Assembly: GCF_027942865.1 (NCBI RefSeq)
Contig: NC_134524.1
Location: 6,098,536-6,162,535, forward strand
Length of the DNA: 64,000 nucleotides
Origin: Odontesthes bonariensis
Lineage: Eukaryota > Chordata > Actinopteri > Atheriniformes > Atherinopsidae
Direction: 5' to 3'
This document shows positions 1 to 10,400 of the stretch, piece by piece. The notes under the pieces are model-generated. The model saw nothing but the letters and a program-made list of their open reading frames with translations. It did not search any database and had not been told where the DNA came from. Position 1 is the first letter of the stretch. Every line of letters begins with the position of its first letter. Position numbers and translations under genes: made by a program.

Positions 1-178
1 AGTTAAAAATTATCTTGAAATTGGCTAAAAAAAACTCTTCAAATGAAGAAAAAGCTTGTTTCATGTGAAATATGACTCAAAACAAGATGTTTTCAAGACT
101 TTTTCACTTAACAAGATGTTCGAGATGTATTGTATTAAAACAAGTCCCTATAACTGGCTGAAATGGTGCTTGTTAGGC
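1..178 (-). mobile_element. Partial copy of the CACTGG-ended MITE family
   Basis: This stretch matches the interior of the elements at 7861-8278, 9183-9596 and 28330-28750. Shared landmarks are the 'atcttgaaattggct' block, 'tgttttcaagactttttca' and 'cttgttaggca'. It is cut by the window edge and breaks off before the other terminus, so neither end is visible. It carries no coding potential. The short open frame over it (56-298) is repeat-derived. Confidence 0.7.
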
Positions 179-480
179 ATAAAGGAAACATTCAGAAGAG
201 AATCACCCACAGATGGAGCCGACACACGTGGTGTTCAAAACAAAATATTTCCTAAGTCCTGCACGTGTCCGTGTGTTGTTTTGCATCTGAGGGAATAATC
301 GGAATGCGCCCTAAATCAATGAAGAGCCAACTGATTAAAGCAGTGCGTGCAAGGCTGACGTTTCCTGCTGAGAACGATGTGAAGATTTACAATAACTGGG
401 AAGAAGGAGTGGGGAGAGGGAACTGTCCATCTCCTCTTTCTTGTTTTCTTTTCTTTTTTTGCCCGCATGCAGCTCTGAGG
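179..480. other. Upstream flank of PNP, no gene seen
   Basis: Unique-looking sequence between the truncated MITE and the PNP core promoter. It contains a pyrimidine-rich run just before 470. Short open frames on both strands lack any family resemblance. Distal PNP regulatory sites could lie here, but I cannot name one. Confidence 0.4.
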
Positions 481-494
481 GTGTGTCCGCTGGA

Positions 495-568
495 CCAATG
501 ACGCAGCTGCGGCCCCAGCTGTCATGTGGAGCCGGGGGGAGGAGCGGGGGGCCCGGGCCTATAATAAA
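495..568 (+). promoter_or_regulatory. PNP core promoter: CCAAT box and TATA box
   Basis: A CCAAT box (495-499) overlaps TGACGCAG, and two CAGCTG E-boxes follow (505-510, 517-522). A GC-rich segment then leads to a TATA-like box, TATAATAAA, at 560-568. Transcription would be expected to start near 590, giving a 5' UTR of about 225 nt before the ATG at 818. The spacing and order are those of a focused RNA polymerase II promoter. The start site itself is inferred. Confidence 0.6.
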
Positions 569-817
569 AGCCGGCGACCCACGCTCACTCACAACCTGGA
601 GAGAGAAGAGCGCAACGCTTCCGAAAGAACTTCCAACCCGAGGAAAGAGCTCAGAAGAACAACTAACTTCGGCTTGTCTTTGATTATTATTTTTTTTTTG
701 GTCATATCGCGTCACATCTGGGCTTTGATTCCACGTTTTCATCTTTTTTGGAATTTCTAGAGCACTTCTCTCGTTACTACACTGACTTACCTCAGACTTT
801 CAATTGAATCCTCCGCA

Positions 818-3195
818 ATGTTTCCAGAGGCTAACAAAGGGTGAGTGCACTTTTTGAACAGACAGTAGACTGCTTTAAGTTTTCTCCTTCTCATGCTGCA
901 GAACTCATGGGCCATGAGTCATGGCCCCTTCATGGACAGTTTGGGACGGTGGACAGAAATATACCGGAATGTGTGGGCGGGGGTGGGCAAAGTGGGTGGG
1001 GGGGGGGGGGCTCACACGAGCCCGAATGAAAAACCATTCATGCATCCATTTAGGCGTCTTTTCCAACTCTTTTATGGCATGTTTAAACCTAAATGCATTA
1101 TTCCTGGTTATTTGTTCTATTCCTGTGTGTTTCCTCAGGACTGACTTTAGTTTTAGTTTGATTTAAAGAACAGTTTTAACACCTTATAACCTTATAACCG
1201 CAGGAGTGTGTCTTTAAAATGTCACGTTCTTATAAATAGCTCTCCTCAGAGGGGATCCTCCCAAGATCCGAGGAGAAAAATCTATCTGTAATGTGATAGC
1301 GAACTCACATGCTGCTTATTTCATTAGGATGCACTAACCTCTGCCTTTTTTTTTTTCCAATGCCTCCAGCTACAGCTATGAGGACTGCAAGGCCACTGCC
1401 GACTGGCTGCTGGCCCAGACGGACGTCCGGCCCACTGTGGGCATCGTGTGCGGCTCAGGGCTCGGAGGCCTGGCTGACATGTTGAAGGACCAGGTGGCCT
1501 TCAACTACAAGGACGTCCCAAACTTTCCCCAGAGCACCGGTGAGTAACAGAGCCAGGCTCACAGCTGGCGACTGCCCTTTGCATCGCTGCTATTTACTGA
1601 GCGTTTCCCTCTCTCAGTGCACGGACACGCTGGGCGGCTGGTGTTCGGCACCCTGAAGGGGAGGCCGTGTGTTTGCATGCAGGGGCGCTTCCATCTCTAC
1701 GAGGGCTACCCCATCCAGAAGGTGAGGGACAGCTTTCCTCTGCGTGCTGAGACCTGTTTGAATAGCTTTATCAAACCCTTGACAACCCGTTTCGTCCTGT
1801 TAAACCAAAGCGTGTGTTTTCAGATCACACTGCCCATGCGCATCTTCAAGCTGCTCGGAGTAGAGACGGTGATGCTGACCAATGCAGCTGGAGGCTTGAA
1901 CCAGGACTTCAAGGTGGGGGACGTCATGATTATCAGAGACCACCTCAACATGCCCGGCTTCGCCGGCAACAATCCGCTGGTTGGACCCAACGATGAAAGG
2001 TAGACGTGTGTGATCAGGCAGGACGTAAAGTTTGCACAAGATGCAGCTGTTTCTGTGCTTCTGGTCGTCAAAAGTTTAAGCCTCTAACTCAGCCTTCCAC
2101 CTGGTCTGCCCACAGGTTCGGCGTGCGTTTCCCCTGCATGTCCGACGCGTATAACAGAGACCTGCAGCAGCTGGCCATGGACGTGGGGCAGGAGCTCGGC
2201 TACGGGGACTTCCTGAAGGAGGGCGTCTACTGCGTGCTGGGCGGGCCGTCGTTCGAGACCATCGCCGAGTGCCGCATGTTGCACAAACTGGGCGCCGACG
2301 CCGTTGGTGAGTAGTTCTTATGGACTGAGTGATGCTTTTTGTGCACACGCTGCGTCTCAGGGTCTCACGGACTTGACATATTAAGGTCCAATTCCAAATG
2401 GCGCAATTATATCTGTTTTTTTAGTGCCAAGTTGCCCCCTTTCTTATAGGGATAGAGAACTAGTGGAGGTCATAATATGTCCATTCATCTAGGGTGAAAT
2501 GTGCATGGCTGTATAGTAAGAACCCTGAACAAGAGAGGGGAAAGAAGCGCTCATTAGAAGTTATCAGGTGACGATCATTTCAGAGTTTGATAAATTTTTA
2601 AATCTTCAGACCTTGTGGTAACACTCAACAGCCACGGGCTTCTGATTATCTGTAATGCAGCTAATTATGGAGCTGGGACGGGTAGGAAAGCTATAAAAAG
2701 ATAACGGTTGAAAACGCCTCCATAAATGTGACTTCACTTTCAAAATGTCATTAAGGAACGGCAGACAAGGAGAACTGTGGCGCACTGTTCAGATTTAACC
2801 GGCTCGTTTCATTGGAACTTCTTTTTTAAACGTGCCATTTCCCCGGGGAAGCCCAAGCCTGTTGGTTTAGAGCACGTTGTTAGAGCCCAGACACCCTGAG
2901 ATCGTGTCTTGGTTTCAACAAATGTATATCTTTGGTCATCAGTCCTGATGTTTACCTTCAAATGTTCCATTTAGGCATGAGCACAGCCCACGAGGTAATC
3001 GTCGCCCGTCACTGCGGCATGCGCTGCTTCGCCCTCTCGTTGATCACCAACCAGGTGGTGATGGACTACGACAGCGAGGAGAAGGCCAACCACGAGGAGG
3101 TCCTGCACGCGGCCAAGCAGCGGGCCGAGCAGCTGGAACTGCTGGTCTCCACCATGGTGACCAGAATCGAGCACAACAACAACATCTACGCTTAG
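818..3195 (+). CDS. pnp: Purine nucleoside phosphorylase, complete, six exons
   Basis: Coding exons are 818-840, 1370-1539, 1618-1721, 1824-1999, 2116-2306 and 2975-3195. All introns are GT..AG and the phases join to give 885 nt, or 294 aa (human PNP has 289). The enzyme is a cytosolic homotrimer that cleaves inosine and guanosine with phosphate to release base and ribose-1-phosphate (purine salvage). Residues equivalent to the human active site are all present at a +4 offset: Ser37 in CGSGLGGL, His68, Arg88, His90 and Tyr92 in [10 protein letters not shown], Asn119-Ala120 in TNAAGGL, Phe204-Glu205 in GPSFETIAE, Met223-Ser224, Asn247 in SLITN and His261 in ANHEEV. The start is the first ATG after the TATA box. 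The very short first exon (7 codons) is as in human PNP. Fish carry several PNP paralogs and I cannot say which one this is. The neighbouring calpain gene is convergent. Confidence 0.95.
2307..2974 (+). other. Last intron of PNP
   Basis: The longest PNP intron (668 bp) begins GTGAGT and ends with a T-rich tract and TTTAG. I recognise no gene or known transposon end in it. Confidence 0.6.
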
Positions 3196-4470
3196 GGAGA
3201 CGCCCCACTGCGCCAGAAGGACGACTCGAGGACTTCTAGGCCGATTAGGGTTCACCGAAGTCAGGAAAATGTCTCGTAGCTTATCATTTAGCCGTTTTTA
3301 GCTCTCAGAAGTGCTGTAAATAGAATCCAGTCGTGCCGTTACGTGCACGTCTCTGAGCCCCGAAAGACAAACATTCCTCTAATGAGTGGATTTAAAAAAA
3401 AAAAAAGACACTTCTCAGTTTTTTTGTATCATTTAAAAGAAGGTGTATTTGTTCTAACTTATATGATCAACTTGTAGAAATGTCTGCAATTTAACTTAAC
3501 AATTCTGAATCTGCTGTAAAAATCTTAATGTTGTTGAAATGTGTACATTAGTAGGTGTTTTACTGCTTGTTTTTTAATATGACTGTTCTTACTAAAAGTG
3601 CTATTTATTATTATATGTGCTTGGTTTGTGTGGTTATTCGGGTCGAGGAGGCGTGCGCACTTTTCTCATAACCAGAGGACAATTTCCGAGCTTTAGTTAA
3701 ATATTCTAGGCACAGATAGTACACTGAAATCGAAGTGTGTACAGATGCTTTACAGGAAAAAGCTTCCCAGAAATAATCGGTTGCCTCTGAAAACATTGCG
3801 TAATGTTACATAAGCATTATGCTGCAAAAAGGAAAGAAAAAAAAAAGAGTCTGAACAGGATATAAATTTAATGAAAGGTGTTGCAATTCAAATGCAATTC
3901 TTTGATTTACAAAAAGTTGACCAAATAACTGGCAGGACAGAAGAACAGCACACCCTTGCATAACTGTTTGCCTTCACCTTAAACATTAACATCTCGTACC
4001 CTTTGGAAGGTACATTAAACAAAGTTGGCACATCCCATTTTCAGACCAAATCCAGCTCCAGCCGTTACCCAACGGATAAAAGGATATCGCTTTTCCACAT
4101 GCTGTCCGACAGCTTTAACGTGCCATGCATAGTAACGAGCAGGTATGCATTGAAGCTAAACAGGATTGTAGATATAGAAGTTGACATTTTTCCCTATGAT
4201 ACAGTGCAATCGTCTCTGCATAGACTGCAGGGTCCAGTAAAGCTTCATGACGGGGCCCTTAATGCTGATGGTGGACACAAAGTTTGGCACAAATTGTAAA
4301 CAGAAAGCGCTACAAATATCAGCTCGAGATTTGCACACATTCGTGTACACTGCGTGCTCAGAAGGTTCGTCTCCTCCCAGAGTCGAGTGACTCTCGGTGC
4401 TCCTGAAGCGCCCGAAACACCCGGGGATGAGTGCAGGCTCGTCTCACCTGTGCACTGCTCCCACCTGATG
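3196..4470 (+). other. PNP 3' UTR and PNP/calpain intergenic DNA
   Basis: AT-rich sequence follows the PNP stop codon. I find no canonical AATAAA on the plus strand in the first 600 nt. A GU-rich stretch (about 3615-3640, TGTGCTTGGTTTGTGTGG) after 'ctatttattattatatg' could be a cleavage-associated element, so PNP may end near 3600 with a variant signal. The rest up to the satellite element at 4474 holds no supported gene. Confidence 0.4.
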
Positions 4471-4473
4471 CTA

Positions 4474-5347
4474 TGGAAGCCCGTTTCCGCCACTTAATAA
4501 AAATACATTTAGAAATACTATCTCGTAATTTCGACTTAGTATCTCATAATTTCGACTTGGTATCTCATACTTTCGACTTAGTATCTCATAATTTCGATTT
4601 AGTATCTCATAATTATGAGATACTATCTCAATTTTGATTTAGTATCTCATAATTATGAAATGATATCCCATAATTTCGACTTGGTATCTCATACTTTCGA
4701 CTTAGTATCTCATAATTTCGATTTAGTATCTCATAATTATGAGATACTATCTCAATTTTGATTTAGTATCTCATAATTATGAAATGATATCCCATAATTT
4801 CGACTTGGTATCTCATACTTTCGACTTAGTATCTCATCATTTCGATTTAGTATCTCATAATTATGAGATACTATCTCAATTTTGATTTAGTATCTCATAC
4901 TTTCGACTTGGTATCTCATAATTTTGATTTAGTATCTCATAATTTCGACTTAGTATCTCATCATTTCGATTTAGTATCTCATAATTTCGATTTAGTATCT
5001 CATAATTTCGACTTAGTATCTCATTTCGATTTAGTATCTCATAATTATGAGATAGTATCTCATAATTTCGACTTAGTATCTCATCATTTTGATTTAGTAT
5101 CTCATAATTATGAGATAGTATCTCATAATTTCGACTTAGTATCTCATAATTATGAGATACTATCTCAATTTTGATTTAGTATCTCATAATTTCGACTTAG
5201 TATCTCATAATTTCGACCTAGTATCTCATAATTATGATACTATCTCATAATTTCGACTTAGTATCTCATAATTTCGACCTAGTATCTCATAATTATGAGA
5301 TAGTATTTCTAAATGTATTTTTATTAAGTGGCGGAAACGGGCTTCCA
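4474..5347. mobile_element. TA-flanked inverted-repeat element filled with a 21-bp satellite
   Basis: Inverted termini of about 50 bp (4474-4525 and 5296-5347) start TGGAAGCCCGTTTCCGCCAC and are flanked by TA on both sides (4472-4473, 5348-5349). This suggests a TA-targeting, Tc1/mariner-like non-autonomous element. Between them lies an almost pure tandem array of a 21-bp unit such as TAGTATCTCATAATTTCGACT, about 37 copies. Some copies are replaced by the palindromic variant CTCATAATTATGAGATA. There is no transposase. The open frames over the array (repeating FDLVSHN) exist only because 21 is a multiple of three. Confidence 0.8.
4526..5295. repeat. 21-bp minisatellite array inside the element
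   Basis: About 770 bp of tandem 21-bp units built on TATCTCATAATTTCGACT. Variants differ mainly at the TTCGACT/TTCGATT positions. Blocks of several units recur as a higher-order period near 4600-4870, including the repeated 'aattatgagatactatctc' inserts. Confidence 0.85.
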
Positions 5348-5349
5348 TA

Positions 5350-6342
5350 TAATGCAATCTCTCTGAAACAGGGGAAGTTAAAGAAACAGGTGCTGCAGCA
5401 ACGTGAAGCATGATAGAAATGGGTGTTTTTGGCATGGAAGTAAGTAAACCTATTCTAGTAAACGCTAAGAGTGAAATCAGCATCACGTGGACTTTTTAAA
5501 CGTGGCAGCCCTCTACTTCACCTGCATTTGGCATTAAGGCTGTGACAGTGAACACGAAGCAGCTTCTAATGTGATCTATGACCAGTTTTCCTTTGATTGT
5601 GCACTTTTCCCCAAGTGCAAGTGATTGAATCTGTCAGATTCTGATAAACCAACCTATCCCTGAAGTATCAGTTACAATAATCCAGCTCAAATCAGTCCTG
5701 ATAAGAAAAAACAAACATTAAACGTTAAAGTTCAGCATAAACAATACTGAAGTTTGGGTTTGGGCAAACTGAACATACTGAACTCCATCCAACATTTATC
5801 CAAAACTAAATCAAAAGGGGGAAAAGGAACAAGTATCAAATAAGTGTAAAATTTAAAAATCTCTCGACAGGACCGCAGATATTTAAGCAGTTCTGCAGGT
5901 TTATGCACTTTTTGCGCTTGTACATGAACTTAAGAAATCACGATGTGGAAACTTAACAGTTTTGATTGAATCCTTTACGAAAGGAAAGCAAGATCCTCAT
6001 TTCATGCGGTTTTCATAGAGCAGCAACATTTAAAAGTACTTTGTTTTTTCATCCAGCCAATCCAGTTTGGATTAAGTCTGAGCAACTAGCGACAGACAAA
6101 GTTTTTTATGGTTTTAAACTGACATCTTTTGCCGGGTTTTTAGGCCTGCTACAATCAACGAGTTTGTCTTTTTCATTACAAATTCCCTTGGACGACTTCT
6201 CCTCTCGCCTTAACCTCGGGAAGTTTTCTATGGAGATCAAGGAAAGCTGTTCAGGAGAAGACACAGAAGATCATTTTTACTGGATAATTTGGCATTTTTC
6301 CCATGTAACACCACAAGGTCGATGAGCCAGAAGCACATAGTG
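5350..6342. other. Intergenic DNA between PNP and the calpain gene
   Basis: AT-rich DNA without a recognised gene, RNA or transposon terminus. The open frame at 5966-6325 shows no family resemblance. Its codons look no different from the surrounding sequence, so I do not call it. Confidence 0.4.
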
Positions 6343-6346
6343 TTAA

Positions 6347-6740
6347 AGGGATAGTTCGCCTCTTTTGACATGAAGCTGTATGACATCCCATATTAGCAAT
6401 ATCATATATTAATATAGGCTCGTTGGCTGGGGTTTAAAAAATAAAGCGTTTTTGATACGAAGGGAGAGAAAATAGTGCCAAGCGATTGTGAGGTCTGACG
6501 TTTTCCTGGAGAATGATTTTGTGATGCAAATGTATTACTCTTTTGAACGCATATTGTTTTGAGAAGCAAATCGCTTTATTTTTTAAACCCCAGCCAACTA
6601 GCCGGACTACCTTCATCAACGCCAAAACGAGGCTGGAACTCTGCTCACAGGACGCAGCAGGGGGTAAGAAAATGTTCATAAATGATGTTGCTGATATGGG
6701 ATGTCATACAGCTTCATGTCAAAAGAGGCGAACTATCCCT
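6347..6740. mobile_element. TTAA-flanked palindromic MITE (family A, copy 1)
   Basis: Inverted ends AGGGATAGTTCGCCTCTTTT are each bordered by TTAA (6343-6346 and 6741-6744). The inverted arms continue through 'gacatgaagctgtatgacat' on both sides. TTAA targeting is known for Kolobok and piggyBac transposons. The AGGGATAGTT start resembles fish Kolobok-type ends, so I infer a Kolobok-like non-autonomous element. No coding content. Confidence 0.75.
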
Positions 6741-7045
6741 TTAAGCTTCATAATCTTCATAAATACCTTCATAAAGAGGTGTTGACAAGAAGGATGTCAT
6801 CACTAGGGCTGGAATAATAATAATAAAAAAAGACCCATCGGTGACCAAACTGGCACATTCTTAGAAAACAAAGGAAAAAGTAACACTCTGTTAAGCTCAT
6901 TAACCCAATAATTCTTTCCCTGGTGAAGAAAAACACCCCAAAGGCTTGATTTCAAGCCCGCTATGTAATCTATTAATTACTGTTTTAACTGTAAATCTGA
7001 GAAAAAAGTGCCTCATTGTGTCTGTAGGACAGCTTTGATTGTCGA

Positions 7046-7235
7046 TTTATTTCACGACTTCACTCGTTTGCTTTGACGCTCTTTGGCCTGTTTAACAAAA
7101 AGCTCGTTAAGAAAACCACATGATAAAACTTTAAGCAGCTTCTTCCAACAGGAAGAAGCATTTATCCCAGTGAAACTGCCTGAGACCCCTGACAGTCAGT
7201 TACATTAGAGAGTGGAGAGGTGGGCTGATTTTATT
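7046..7235 (-). terminator. Candidate poly(A) signals of the calpain gene
   Basis: Read on the minus strand, AATAAA occurs at 7230-7235 and again at 7046-7051, about 220 and 405 nt past the calpain stop codon. Either would give a plausible 3' UTR. Which one is used cannot be told from the sequence. Confidence 0.35.
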
Positions 7236-7339
7236 TGGCAACAAATGATTCGCTCAAGTTTGCATTGCAGGCACTGGAAGTTTGATTCTATTGGATTGTT
7301 TTTTTCTTCAGGTTCACAGGCCCTCAGCAGCGAGCAGCG

Positions 7340-7384
7340 TGGGGGGGGGGGGGGGGGACTCGGGGGGGGGACTCGGGGGGGGGG
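7340..7384. repeat. G-rich homopolymer runs in the calpain 3' UTR
   Basis: On the plus strand there is a run of 17 G, then two runs of about 10 G separated by ACTC. The transcribed minus strand is therefore very C-rich about 70 nt after the calpain stop. The plus strand could form a G-quadruplex. Run lengths are probably polymorphic and prone to sequencing error. Confidence 0.8.
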
Positions 7385-7454
7385 AGAAGGCACTTCAGAA
7401 ACAGCAAATACTGGACCAGGAGCTGCAGCACCACGCAGAGGAGTCCATTCACCT

Positions 7455-10400
7455 CTAGGCAAACATGGTCAGGGTGATCCACTGTCAAGCAAATAAGAGC
7501 ACGGACGCACTGATTATGAGCAGATCACATGTACACGACACACATAAACAATTAAAAAACATGTGTTTGAGGACGGTTAAGCAGCGACTCTTCAGTCATA
7601 CCTGAAAGAAATTAAGGGATATTTGACCATCTGCATCCGTGTCCATGGTCTTAAAGGTTTCTGCAGAGAGAGAAATAAAGAGAACAGCTTCACTGTTGGT
7701 TCACCAGCACAGCCATGAACGGCAGGTTACTCATTTTCGTCACAGATTAGTATATTCTGCCCTATTTTTGTACTAAAAGGAAGTTTTTTTTCTTTGTTTA
7801 AACAACAATTTAATAGCATAACTGTCAGCGAAGTTGCAGGAGAAATGAGAAATGAGACCACACTGGAAAAAAATCTAAGTCTTACCAAGTATATTTGTCT
7901 CATTTCTAGTGAAAATATCTCATTACTCTTAATATAAGACACAACTGCCTAACAAGTATTTCAGCCAGATATAGGGACTTGTTTGAAGACAATACATCTT
8001 GAATATCTTGTTAAATGAAAAAGTCTTGAAAACAAATTGTTTTGAGTCGGATTTCATATGAAACTAGCTTTTTTTTTTTTACATTTGAAGAGGTTTTAAG
8101 CTAATTTCAAGATCACTTTTATTTCAAAAGTCCTAAATATCACATCTTATTTCAAGAAATCTTGACAAGCAGATTTTCACTAGTTCCATTGGCAGATTTT
8201 TTTGCTTATTTCAAGCAAAAACATCTTGTATTTGTGTTTTTTTTTTAACTTATTTTTGGAGGGGCATTTTTTCCAGTGCAGCTGAGGAGGATTTTAGTAA
8301 CGTGACTCACTGAACATCGTCTCCAATCTGACCAGACAGGTGACAAAGTTGTCAAAGTCGACAGCCATGTCTTCCTCCGTGTACCGCAGGATAATGAGCT
8401 GGAACAGGTGGTTGGTCAGCTTGAAACCTGAAGGAGGGAAGGCGGACGCCACAGTCAGACAGGGGAGTGATCACTTTCTAAATGAGCAGCCTTTTGTTTT
8501 GTTTCTTTGACACTACCTGCAGATTCCAGAGCCATCCTCATCTCATAAGAGCTCATGGTGCCGGATTTGTCCATGTCGAACTGCCTGAATATAGTCTGAC
8601 GGTCACATGGAAACAGAAGAAGAAAACAGACAGAAAAAAGAGAAGAAACAAGCGGTTAAACACCGAACAAGAAAAATAACAACACTCTTAAAAAGAAAAT
8701 TGATGGATTTTTTAACTTGTTTCTTGCTTTGTTTGCAAATGTAGTGAAAGTGCTGGTTATGTTGCAACATAGCATTTACCACAAACTCAGCAGCTAATCC
8801 AGTTAGTTTTGCTCTGCTAGCAACAAAAGCAATAGACAGTTTAGTAGGTTGTCAGCCTTGGGATGCCCATGCTAACACCCAGCTGAGTGGCTGTCTGATC
8901 CAGTGGCTCACTCGCCTAAACATGCTAGCCGTTAGCCTCAACATGCTAACACCCAGCTGAGTGGCTGTCTGATCCAGTGGCTCACTCGCCTAAACATGCT
9001 AACCGTTATCCTCAACATGCTAGCCGTTATCCTCAACATGCTAGCCGTTAGCCTCAACATGCTAAAGCCCAGCTAAGGCATTAGATAATCCAATGCTAAG
9101 ATATGTTAGAATAACCTGGATGACTGAGAATCTACATCAACATTAATCTAAGAGCTTGAATGAGGGCAACAGGACTTCCTTACACTGGAAAAAATCAAAG
9201 TCTTACCAAGTATATTTGTCTCATTTCTAGTCCAAATATCTCATTACACTTAATATAAGACACAACTGCCTAACAAGTACTATTTCAGCCAGATATAGGG
9301 ACTTGGTTTAATACAATACATCTGGAATTTCTTGTTAAATGAAAAAGTCTTGAAAACAAATTGTTTTGAGTCACATATCATATGAAACAAGCTTTTTTTG
9401 ACATTTGAAGAGGTTTTTAAGCCAATTTCAAGATCACTTTTACCTCAAAAGTCCTAAATATCACATCTTATTTCAAGAAATCTTGACAAGCCGATTTTAA
9501 CTAGTTCCATTGGCAGATTTTACTGCTTATTTCAAGCAAAAACGTCTCGTATTTGTTGTGTTTTTACTTATTTTTGGAGGGGCATTTTTTCCAGTGTATT
9601 CTAGCTCTTAACATTAGATGAATAAGTGAAGGTCAAATGAGTAGTTATCTTCACATTAACCACCGCTGGCTGCTCAGTTAGCAGCGCTGACATATCACTG
9701 GTCAGATCATGGCCTCCAGCTACAAGCACAAAGCCTCTGCTGAGCACTCAGTGTTCTCAATTTGTTCTTCTTCTGCACCATGAATACGAGTTTGGCTGTC
9801 TTAACACATTTTAAACCCAAATACAAGGGAAAAAATTGGGCCTCGGTAGGAAAATACTGGATGTTTTCTTTAATGCAAAGTTCCCTGGATCAGAGTTAAC
9901 AGCAGCATTGACTGTGCTCAGTCTCACCAGGTATCGTTTAATCTTCTCCCAGAGAACGTGGAACTCTGTCAGCCCCAGCTTCCCACTGCCGTCCGTCTGA
10001 GCCCAAACTTTCAGGAGAAATCATGAAATGAGGTTTTCAACATAGTTTTAAAGTCTCTATAAGCACAAGAGCTTCAGAGATCAAGCAGGAGAAAAGAAAA
10101 CCTGCTCAAAACAAATCTGAAAATGGATAAAAGATATAATGCACTTTCTTACACTTGAGAAAATCAGATATTAAAGACCTTAAAGGCTCCTTGCAAAAAT
10201 TTGAGAGGATTTGGACCCCCTTTCTAGAATATTACAAAAGCTTGAAAAACTCGTTTAAAACGTTAAATGAGGATTAAGACACCAATACAGAAGTGAGAAC
10301 GGACCCCCCTCCTTTCCCTCCTCAAACTATTCTTATTATCATTATTTACTTTATTTTATTTATTTACTTATTCATTTATTTTTTGTTATTTTATCTTTTA

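Noticed and set aside
4431..5174. Open frames of repeating FDLVSHN
   Set aside because: They arise from the 21-bp satellite, whose period keeps any frame open. No start context, no family.
4526..5295. CRISPR-like look of evenly spaced short repeats
   Set aside because: Units are contiguous with no unique spacers, and the genome is vertebrate.
5966..6325. 119-aa plus-strand frame between PNP and the calpain gene
   Set aside because: No domain, no splice or promoter context, composition like flanking DNA.
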